NCBI RefSeq assembly: GCF_026163565.1
Contig: NZ_JAPDKN010000038.1
Span: 1 to 64,000, forward strand
Source of the DNA: Chryseobacterium sp. YIM B08800
GTDB taxonomy: Bacteria > Bacteroidota > Bacteroidia > Flavobacteriales > Weeksellaceae
Length of the DNA stretch: 64,000 nt
Direction: 5' to 3'
A program made the position numbers and the translations under genes. Numbering within the stretch: position 1 is the first letter of the stretch; each line of letters begins with the position of its first letter. This document shows, in pieces, positions 41,959 through 49,500 of this stretch. The notes under the pieces are model-generated. The model was not told the DNA's origin. It made no database searches and worked only from the letters and a program-made list of their open reading frames with translations.

Positions 41959-42636
41959 ATGAAAATCCTTGTTGTAGAAGATGAAAAAGAACTTTTAAGA
42001 TCCATTCATGATTCTTTGATTCAGGAGCAGTTTCTTATTGAGACCGCAGAAAATTATCATTCAGCGAGCGAAAAAATTGCTTTATACACTTACGATTGTA
42101 TTCTACTGGATATAATGCTTCCGGGCGGAAATGGTCTGCAACTTCTTCAACAACTTAAAGACATGGGAAAATCGGAAAATGTGATCATTATTTCAGCAAA
42201 AGATTCTCTCGACGATAAACTGACAGGATTGGAACTCGGAGCCGATGATTATTTAACCAAACCTTTTCATAATGCCGAGCTCAACGCCAGAATAAAAGCT
42301 GTTCTCCGAAGAAAAAATCAGGAAGGTAAAAACAGTATTGAGATTGCCAATATTGAGCTGGATCTTACGGAACGAACTTTTATTGTGGATGGGGAAAATA
42401 TTACCCTTAACCGAAAAGAGTTTGATATTCTTCATTTTTTTCTGCTTAATAAAAAACGTTTAGTAACCAAAACAGCTTTGGCAGAACATGTTTGGGGAGA
42501 TCATATTGATCAGGCAGATAATTTTGATTTTATTTATTATCAGATTAAAAATTTAAGAAAAAAACTACAGCAATCGAATGCCGAAATTGAGATCGAAGCA
42601 GTCTACGGAATCGGTTACAAATTGATAGAAAAATGA
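41959..42636 (+). CDS. OmpR-family response regulator
   Basis: A 225-residue regulator. Receiver domain residues 1-118: ILVVEDEKELLRSI (acidic pocket Glu7/Asp8), phospho-acceptor Asp51 in CILLDIMLPGGNGL, Ser79 in IIISAKDS and Lys101 in DDYLTKPF. The C-terminal winged helix (about 130-225) has IELDLTERTFIVDGENITLN, RKEFDILHFFLLNKKRLVTK and IEAVYGIGYKLI. It overlaps the sensor kinase gene by 4 bp. A tandem TTYCCA box upstream suggests autoregulation, as for many OmpR proteins that bind direct half-sites one helical turn apart. Confidence 0.95.
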   Translation: MKILVVEDEKELLRSIHDSLIQEQFLIETAENYHSASEKIALYTYDCILLDIMLPGGNGLQLLQQLKDMGKSENVIIISAKDSLDDKLTGLELGADDYLTKPFHNAELNARIKAVLRRKNQEGKNSIEIANIELDLTERTFIVDGENITLNRKEFDILHFFLLNKKRLVTKTALAEHVWGDHIDQADNFDFIYYQIKNLRKKLQQSNAEIEIEAVYGIGYKLIEK

Positions 42637-43910
42637 AACTGCTCAATAAATCTATTCTTCATCTGATGACCTATCTTTTGCTGATCGTAAGTTTATGGTC
42701 AGTGATTTTTTATTTCAATATGCTCGATGAAATCAAAGGAAGTGTAGATGAAGAATTAGAAAACTATAAAAGACAGATTGTTTTTAAGGCAGAAAAAGAT
42801 ACTACGATTTTGCAGCAAAAAACTTTTGACGAAGGTTTTTTTTCCGTTAATAAAATAAGTGAAGAAGAAGCTCTTAATTTTAAAGATACTTATGAAGACA
42901 CTGAAATCTATGCACAGGATGCCGACGACGAAGCTCCGGAATTAGAACCCGTAAGAATTTTAACTACTGTTTTTGAACAAAATGGAAGCTTTTATCAACT
43001 TAAGATCTTCAACAATATGGTTGAGGAAGACGATCTTGTAAAAGAATTGCTTTGGGATGCTGCAGGATTATACGTTCTTTTGATTTTCAGTATTTTGATG
43101 ATTAACAATATTGTATTACAAAGACTTTGGAAGCCTTTTTATGAACTTCTTGATGAGCTTAAAAATTACCGTTTAGGAATCAGCAAAAGTCTTCCGAATG
43201 TTGAAACAAAAACTAAAGAATTCAGTGATTTGCAGGATGCTGTGACTACGCTACTACAATACAGTGAAAAAAGTTATGAACAGCAAAAAGAATTTATCGG
43301 AAATGCTTCTCACGAACTTCAGACCCCTTTAGCAATTGCTATCAGTAAGCTTGAGCTGTTGATTGAAAAAGAAAATTTCACAGAAAATCAGGCAGAAAAA
43401 ATTGCCGAGGTTATGGAAATTATCGAAAGATTGGTTCGTCTCAATAAATCGCTTCTTTTGCTTACAAAAATTGAAAACAAACAGTTTTTTGACAATCACG
43501 AAATTAAAGTCAATGATATTATTGAAAAAAATATAGAAGATCTTAGTGATATTGCTGAGTTTAAAGAAGTCGAAATCATTTTTTCTGAAAACAGCGAACT
43601 TTTGGTAAAAGCTGATGCCGCATTGATTAACATTATCGTTTCTAATTTATTGCGAAATGCTATTTTCCACAATATAAAATCCGGAAAAGTGGAGGTGAAA
43701 ATTGAGGCTAAAAAATTATGTGTTCTCAATACCGGAACAGATCATTCTTTAAACCATGAAAAGATATTTACACGTTTTCAGAAATCTGAGCAACATCAAT
43801 CAGGAAGCGGTTTGGGATTGGCGATTGTAAAAGCCATTGTAGAATTGTATGATTTTTCAGTTTTTTATGATTTTAAAAATGGAATGCATGAATTTTCGGT
43901 GAATTTTTAG
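42633..43910 (+). CDS. Sensor histidine kinase
   Basis: A 425-residue inner-membrane kinase, partner of the preceding regulator. Helix 1 at residues 9-29, an acidic periplasmic sensor of about 110 residues (rich in Asp and Glu near 90-105: EIYAQDADDEAPELEP), helix 2 at about 144-162, then HisKA with His227 in EFIGNASHELQTPLAIAI and an HATPase_c domain with NLLRNAIFHN (N box), FTRFQKSEQHQSGSGLGLAI (F and G2 boxes). The acidic sensor could bind cations or cationic peptides, but this is a guess. Confidence 0.94.
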   Translation: MKLLNKSILHLMTYLLLIVSLWSVIFYFNMLDEIKGSVDEELENYKRQIVFKAEKDTTILQQKTFDEGFFSVNKISEEEALNFKDTYEDTEIYAQDADDEAPELEPVRILTTVFEQNGSFYQLKIFNNMVEEDDLVKELLWDAAGLYVLLIFSILMINNIVLQRLWKPFYELLDELKNYRLGISKSLPNVETKTKEFSDLQDAVTTLLQYSEKSYEQQKEFIGNASHELQTPLAIAISKLELLIEKENFTENQAEKIAEVMEIIERLVRLNKSLLLLTKIENKQFFDNHEIKVNDIIEKNIEDLSDIAEFKEVEIIFSENSELLVKADAALINIIVSNLLRNAIFHNIKSGKVEVKIEAKKLCVLNTGTDHSLNHEKIFTRFQKSEQHQSGSGLGLAIVKAIVELYDFSVFYDFKNGMHEFSVNF

Positions 43911-43972
43911 ATTTTTATAAAGTATTTCTATTCTAAATATTCGTTTAAATTTTATCATTTTTTATAAAGATA

Positions 43973-43997
43973 GCGCTCCTACGGAGCGCATTTTTTT
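43973..43997 (+). terminator. Terminator after the two-component operon
   Basis: GCGCTCC and GGAGCGC pair around TAC and are followed by ATTTTTTT. A second palindrome with the same core (TTTTGCTCC-TAC-GGAGCAAAA) lies at 44019-44039. Confidence 0.8.
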
Positions 43998-44018
43998 ATA
44001 ATATCTTTTCTACAAAGG

Positions 44019-44039
44019 TTTTGCTCCTACGGAGCAAAA
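44019..44039. repeat. GCTCCTACGGAGC hairpin, second copy
   Basis: TTTTGCTCC-TAC-GGAGCAAAA is a perfect 9-bp stem, symmetric with A and T on both sides. Related to 43973-43989 and to 21593-21605. Confidence 0.6.
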
Positions 44040-44068
44040 TTCAAGTTTCATTTCTCAAAGTATTTTAG

Positions 44069-44134
44069 CTCTCGCAGATTTTGCAAATTACGCAGATCAA
44101 TTAAATCTGCTAAATCTTTGTAAATCTGCGAGAG
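44069..44134. repeat. Intergenic repeat R3 copy
   Basis: CTCTCGCAGATTTTGCAAAT and TTTGTAAATCTGCGAGAG are complementary ends; the inner part contains ACGCAGATCAATTAAATCTG. Confidence 0.75.
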
Positions 44135-44160
44135 AATAAATTTAAAGCTAGCAAAAAATT

Positions 44161-44227
44161 AATTTTTAATTTTTAATTTTTAATTTTTAATTTTTAATTT
44201 TTAATTTTTAATTTTTAATTTTTAATT
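44161..44227. repeat. (AATTTTT)9 heptamer tract
   Basis: Nine perfect tandem heptamers plus a partial tenth. It ends 9 bases before the TTYCCA sites (44236) that precede the exported protein gene, so slippage would alter the upstream environment of that promoter. Confidence 0.95.
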
Positions 44228-44235
44228 ATAAAAAA

Positions 44236-44276
44236 ATTCCCATTTCTTTCCAGATTTCTTCCCAAAATTTTCCCAA
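44236..44276 (+). promoter_or_regulatory. Shared TTCCCA/TTTCCA box, copy B, with four half-sites
   Basis: Half-sites TTCCCA (44237), TTTCCA (44247), TTCCCA (44259) and TTCCCA (44270) are spaced 10, 12 and 11 bp, a helical-turn ladder. The first two reproduce the ATTCCCA-N4-TTTCCAGA box. A TACCGTTG -7-like word (44281-44288) follows. Confidence 0.65.
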
Positions 44277-44297
44277 TTCGTACCGTTGATTTGCTGT

Positions 44298-45107
44298 ATG
44301 AAAACAACAAAACTAATTTTAGCAGTAGGAATTTTAAATATTTTAGGATGCTTTTCAGCATTCGCACAAACACAGTCTAAACCTGTAAAAGTATCTCATG
44401 CTGAACCTATTTTTCAGGATTTGGTGAGAGACCTTGGTGCAAGAAAAGGCGAAAAAGAATTTAATTTAGGAGCTGATTTTTCAAGTGGAAAAAATTACAG
44501 AGAAAACGGATATTTAGCCGAATATGAGTTTGCACCGATGAACAGATTAGGTTTAGAAGTAGAAACTGATTTCTCTTTTTTCAGTCCTAAAAACAATGCA
44601 ACCAAAGAACAAATTCCAGGAAACCGATTAGACGGGCTCCGACTTTCTGCGCAGTACACTTTTTTTGTTTCGGAAAAATCTCAGACTTCTTTAGCTTTAG
44701 GATATACTCAGGTTATCGAATTTACAGATTTCAAAAATTATGGAAAAGGGAAATTTATTACAGGTTTAGTGTACAGTCCGTTTTTTATAGCAGCTAAAAA
44801 GTGGGGTTCTCATATTCACACTTTGGTTTACACCTATCCGATGATTCAGCATCAAATGGGAGAAAATAGCACTCCGGTCGATTGGCAGATCAATAGTTCG
44901 GTGATGTATTCTTTACCCAATTCAGGTTATTTTATTGGGATGGAGGTCAATAAAGAAATCAGTCACGGAAAAATGTTGGTAACGCTTCGTCCGCAAGTCA
45001 AAATTAAGCTTGATTCTCATTTTGCTGTAGGAATCGTGACGGGAATTCCTGTTTCTCATGATAAAGAAAATATTTCTTCGTTTTTCAGATTGGTTTATGA
45101 ACTTTAA
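44298..45107 (+). CDS. Exported barrel-like protein of unknown function, putative target of the two-component system
   Basis: A 269-residue protein with signal peptide MKTTKLILAVGILNILGCFS-AFAQ. The frame opens at 44286, but ATG 44298 is the natural start. The mature part begins HAEPIFQDLVRDLGARKGEK and continues as alternating beta strands (FNLGADFSSG, GYLAEYEFAPMNRLGLEVET, LDGLRLSAQYTFFV, SLALGYTQVIEF, GIVTGIPVS, FFRLVYEL), ending in an aromatic/hydrophobic strand like an outer-membrane barrel. I do not recognise a characterised family. Shares its upstream box with the response regulator and the PepSY-like gene. Confidence 0.75.
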   Translation: MKTTKLILAVGILNILGCFSAFAQTQSKPVKVSHAEPIFQDLVRDLGARKGEKEFNLGADFSSGKNYRENGYLAEYEFAPMNRLGLEVETDFSFFSPKNNATKEQIPGNRLDGLRLSAQYTFFVSEKSQTSLALGYTQVIEFTDFKNYGKGKFITGLVYSPFFIAAKKWGSHIHTLVYTYPMIQHQMGENSTPVDWQINSSVMYSLPNSGYFIGMEVNKEISHGKMLVTLRPQVKIKLDSHFAVGIVTGIPVSHDKENISSFFRLVYEL

Positions 45108-45163
45108 TTTTATAACTTCAGCCTTATAATTCGTAAGAATTTTATCAAAAAATCAAGTTTAAA

Positions 45164-45197
45164 CTCTCGTAGATTTTGCAAATAATCCGCACGAGAG
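45164..45197. repeat. Intergenic repeat R3, short copy
   Basis: CTCTCGTAGATTTTGCAAAT with CGCACGAGAG: a shortened version of the palindrome. It lies just beyond the stop of the minus-strand cupin gene. Confidence 0.6.
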
Positions 45198-45198
45198 A

Positions 45199-45627
45199 TT
45201 ATCGCAAATCCTTTTTAATAACCAAATATTTTAAATCAGTCGTTCCGGCATTGCTGATTCCATGCTCTGAATTTGGCGGACAATACAAACTCGTATTTGG
45301 ACCGACTGTTTTTGTTTTTCCATCAAGATAGAAAGCTGCTTTTCCTTCGAGAATATAGAAAAATTCTTCTTCGGGGTGACGGTGGGGAGCATGTGTAGAT
45401 TTTCCCGGTTCTACAATACTCATTTTTAAAGTATTTTCTTCCGTGAAATTTTTATCTCCAAAATAATATTGATAACCAACTTTTGTCTTTGTAGCTTTCG
45501 ATACATCAAATTCGTTGACACAATTTTCAATGGTATAATTGATAGGTTCTTTAGTTTTTTGAGCGACTACAATCTGTTGAAACAGAATACAAACCAATAT
45601 TGCTGTAATAAATTTTAATCTTTCCAT
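45199..45627 (-). CDS. Exported cupin protein
   Basis: A 142-residue single cupin with a signal peptide (FITAILVCILFQQIVVAQ, cleavage near 22). Cupin motif 1 is HAPHRHPEEEFFYILEGKAAFY (His-x-His-x4-Glu-x6-Gly, metal ligands) and motif 2 PNSEHGISNAG with the last His. Periplasmic cupins of this size are often sugar-binding or oxygenase-like, and the exact role is unknown. It lies on the opposite strand between two members of the putative two-component regulon and has no TTYCCA box of its own. Confidence 0.85.
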   Translation of the reverse strand: MERLKFITAILVCILFQQIVVAQKTKEPINYTIENCVNEFDVSKATKTKVGYQYYFGDKNFTEENTLKMSIVEPGKSTHAPHRHPEEEFFYILEGKAAFYLDGKTKTVGPNTSLYCPPNSEHGISNAGTTDLKYLVIKKDLR

Positions 45628-45733
45628 ATTCTGTAATGATATGAAAAAAATTGCTTAGACGCAAAGTCGCAAAAATTTTCTTTATCAATTCAAACTTTAA
45701 GGCGCAAGAATTTTATCAAAGATAAAATATTAA

Positions 45734-45789
45734 CTCTCGCAGATTTTGCTGATAAAACGGATTTTATTAATCTGCTTAATCAGCGAGAG
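45734..45789. repeat. Intergenic repeat R3 copy
   Basis: CTCTCGCAGATTTTGCTGAT and AATCTGCTTAATCAGCGAGA form complementary ends. Preceded by an R1-like start (TTAGACGCAAAGTCGCAAA, about 45655). Together they fill the gap 45628-45877. Confidence 0.75.
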
Positions 45790-45877
45790 ATAAATTATCA
45801 AGAAGCTTATTTTCCTAAACTCGACTTAACAACTTAATAAATCTTAATGATTAAAAATCTAGATTCACTTTAGTTTT

Positions 45878-45897
45878 ATTCCCAAATGTTTCCAGAA
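45878..45897 (+). promoter_or_regulatory. Shared TTCCCA/TTTCCA box, copy C
   Basis: ATTCCCAAATGTTTCCAGAA shares ATTCCCA, a 4-base gap and TTTCCAGAA with copy A. It lies 36 bp before ATG 45933. Confidence 0.65.
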
Positions 45898-45932
45898 TCG
45901 TGTCGGAAATTAGCAGTATAAATATTTACATT

Positions 45933-46379
45933 ATGAAAAATTTAATTTTAACAATCAGCATTTTAGGTTTAAGTATTACCAATATTTCAGCGCAGGATAT
46001 TCATCAGAGCGAAGTTCCTTCGGTGATTTTAAATCATTTCCAAAAATCATTTCCAAAAGCAGCCGATATCGACTGGGAAATTAAAGGCAACCTTTATGAA
46101 GTAGAATTTGAAACCGGGCTTTTAGGTGATGACCATAAAGTTTTGTATTCCAAAGACGGAAAACTGGTAAGACATGAAGAAGAAATCTCAAAAAGTAATC
46201 TTCCAAAAACGATTTTAGCTTCAATTAAAAGATCATTTAATGGCTACAGAACAGATGATATTAAAAAAATTACAGAGGGTGGAAAAGTAATTTACAACGT
46301 AGAATTGAAAAATTATTCTCAGGAATGGAAAGTAATTTTTGATGCGCAAGGAAGAATTTTGCAGAAGAGAGAAGATTAA
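45933..46379 (+). CDS. Exported PepSY-like protein
   Basis: A 148-residue periplasmic protein. ATG 45933 gives the signal peptide MKNLILTISILGLSITNISA; the frame opens at 45900. Two PepSY-like repeats follow: VILNHFQKSFPKAADIDWEI with LYEVEFETGLLGDDHKVLYS, and ILASIKRSFNGYRTDDIKKI with IYNVELKNYSQEWKVIFDAQ. Members are small secreted proteins that bind metal, protease or other envelope proteins and are often targets of OmpR-type two-component systems in Bacteroidota. The upstream TTYCCA box supports regulation by the system at 41959-43910. Confidence 0.85.
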   Translation: MKNLILTISILGLSITNISAQDIHQSEVPSVILNHFQKSFPKAADIDWEIKGNLYEVEFETGLLGDDHKVLYSKDGKLVRHEEEISKSNLPKTILASIKRSFNGYRTDDIKKITEGGKVIYNVELKNYSQEWKVIFDAQGRILQKRED

Positions 46380-46507
46380 TTTTTAACCCGCTATTTATAT
46401 TTCATCTTAAATCTATTTCTATAAGCTAAACTGTTTTGTGATTATCTGTTTTATTTTTAAATTGCATTATCTCCCGAAAAAGAGAGTGACAATCACAAAA
46501 AACATTT

Positions 46508-49500
46508 ATGGAGCAGATTATTCCGTTTGAATTACAGATACAGCACAATCCTTATTTCAATTATACTTTTTGTTTAAACCAATATCCTTTTCTGCAAAGC
46601 ATTGCTTTCAGAGAAGTAAGTGAAGATTTTGAAAATCTCAATCTTCAGATTACCTCATCTTTGGGTTTATTTGAAAAATACGATATCTATATTGATAAAA
46701 TAAGGCAAAATGCACTGTATAAAATTTCTCTTTTCAACTTTGTTTTTAATAATGCTTTGTTGAAAAGGCTTACGGAAAAAGATTTAGACCAGATAAAAAT
46801 TCAGGTTTTTAAAGACGGAGAATCTATTTACGAAAAAAGTTTCAGCATAGAAGTTCTCCCGATGGATTATTTTGGCGGATTGCAATCGTATCCGCAACTT
46901 TTGGCTTCGTATGTTCTTTCAAACAATACTTCTTTATACAAAATCAAAGCTGATGCGATCGATATTTTAGCGAGAAATAAACTTACGCCTTCGTTTGAAG
47001 GATATCAGCACAAAAGCAAGGAAAGAGTTTTGCAGATGGTTTCGGCCATTTACAAATCTATCCAAAATCTGGAACTGATTTACAGCGCAATGCCACCAAG
47101 TTTTGAAAAAAACGGACAAAGAATCAGGCTTATAGACACGGTTTTAGAAACAAAGTTTGGAAACTGCATCGATATTTCTCTGCTTTTTGCAGCGTGTCTT
47201 GAAGCAATTGATTTAAATCCGTTGATTGTTGTAACGGAAGGTCATGCTTTCGTAGGAGTTTGGTTGGATGATCATAGATTTGATGGAATGGTCAATTTTG
47301 ATCAGGCTGCAATTTCTAAAAGAATTGCCTCCGGAATTAAAGAAATTGCCTTAATTGAATCGACCAATCTGTGCAAAGGAAGCAACATTTCATTCAAAGA
47401 TGCAATGAATTCTGCAGAAACTCAATTGATGGATTCTTCAAAATTTCTGCTTTCATTAGACATCAAAAATGCAAGATCGGCTGGAGTTTCTCCTCTCCCA
47501 CTTTTGAAAAATGAAAATAATTTGACAGAAGATTTAAAACCTGTTCAAAACTCTGCAAAATTTGATCAATATTTTGATTTGGGAACACAATATGATGATC
47601 TCGAGCTGACCGATTTTTCAAATCTCACCAAACAGAAAGTCTGGGAAAGAAAACTGCTCGATCTTTCGCTTAGAAATAATCTTCTGAATCTGCGGTTTAC
47701 CAAAAGTATGCTTCAGTTGGTTGATTCTAAAATTAATGTGCTTGAAGACAGTTTAGCCGACGGAAAATCATTTACAATTCTTCCCGACAATAATCAGACT
47801 ATTCTCAGAAAATATAATCTTTACGGTGAGCCTTTACATCAGTCGCAACCGCTTTTCAAACTGGCGGAAGATGAGTTTAAATACAACAGACTTTTAACGT
47901 ATTATCATCAGAACGACCTCGATAATATTCTTACCAATCTTTACAGAAGTGCAAAATTAGCCGAAGAAGAAAACGGAAAAAGTACATTGTATTTAGGAAT
48001 CGGGTTATTGAAATGGTTTGAACCAAAAAATAAAGAAGTTCCAAGACTGGCTCCGATTTTATTGATTCCGGTCGAACTGTTGAGAAGATCTGTGAATTCT
48101 AAATTTACGCTTCGAAGCCGTGAAGAAGAAACAATGATCAACATTACCTTGCTTGAATATCTAAAACAGGAATTCAAACTCAACATCAACAGTCTCGAAA
48201 ATCTTCCGATGGACGAATCGGGCGTTGATGTTCCGAAAGTTTTGGCAATCATCAGAAATGCAGTTCTCAATCTTGAAGGTTGGGATGTTTTGGAACAATT
48301 GGTTTTGGGAATTTTTTCCTTTAATAAATTGATCCTTTGGCAGGATATTTCAAAATATTCGGAAGAAATTCAGAAAAGTTCGATTGTAAAAAGTCTGATT
48401 GACGGCAAACTTACGGGAACTTTGGAAAGCGTAGAAAATGACGCTCAAAGTTTAGAAAATATTTCAGCTTCAGAATTGGTATTGCCAATTTCAACTGACA
48501 ATTCTCAGCTGAATGCAGTGAAAAATGCCAATCTCAATAAAAGTTTTATTCTTCATGGACCTCCAGGAACGGGAAAGTCGCAGACAATTACCAACATTAT
48601 TGCCGATGCTTTGGCGAATGATAAAAAAGTACTTTTTGTTGCAGCGAAAAAAGCAGCTTTGGACGTGGTTCATCACCGATTGGAAAACATTGGTTTGGGT
48701 GCATTTTGTCTCGAATTGCATTCTAATAAATCTAAAAAATCGGATGTTTTAAAACAATTTGAAAGAACACTTGAAGTTCCGAAATATAAAATCAATGCCG
48801 ATTATCACGAAGAGGCAAAACGTCTCGACGAACGCAGAAAAGAACTTGGGAAATATGTAAATGAATTGCACAAAAAATTCCCGATCGGTTGGAGTTTATT
48901 TGATACCATTGCCTTTTTGGAAACCAATCATGTACAACCTGATGAACGTTTTCATATCAATTTTCCTTTGGAAAGCGCCGATGTTTTCAATTGGAATCAG
49001 TGGAAAGACTGGTTGATCCCTTTTGCTTCAATTGTGCAGAAAATCGGACAACCTTCGCTTCATGCTTTAAGACCAATTAAAACATCAAGCCATCAGTTTG
49101 AAAATAAAAATCTGATTCTTTCGGCAATTTCTCAATTTAATGAAAAGAAAAATTCGGCTGAACAAGTAAAAAGCCAGTTCAAATTGGATGAAGTTTCCAA
49201 TTCTGACAGCATTGAAATTCTTGAATATTTAAAAGAAAATCCGGTAAAAGCTGGTTTGGTCGACCTTGTTTTCAATGAAGGTCAGTTGAATTTATTTAAA
49301 AACTGGATGACTCAGCAAACGCAGTTTCAACAAATTGAAAATCAAATTACTTCAAGTTTTAATTCTTCTATTTTAAATGTAGATTTCGCCTCATTAAAAT
49401 TGTTGTGGAATCAGGCGAAACATACCTGGTTTATTCCGAAATGGTTTAAACAAAGAAAAGTAAAGCAACAACTGAACGGTTATGCAAAATCAGGAATAGA

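Noticed and set aside
44161-44227. Heptamer tract as an origin or DnaA region
   Set aside because: No DnaA boxes and no replication gene nearby; the unit is a pure AATTTTT slippage tract.
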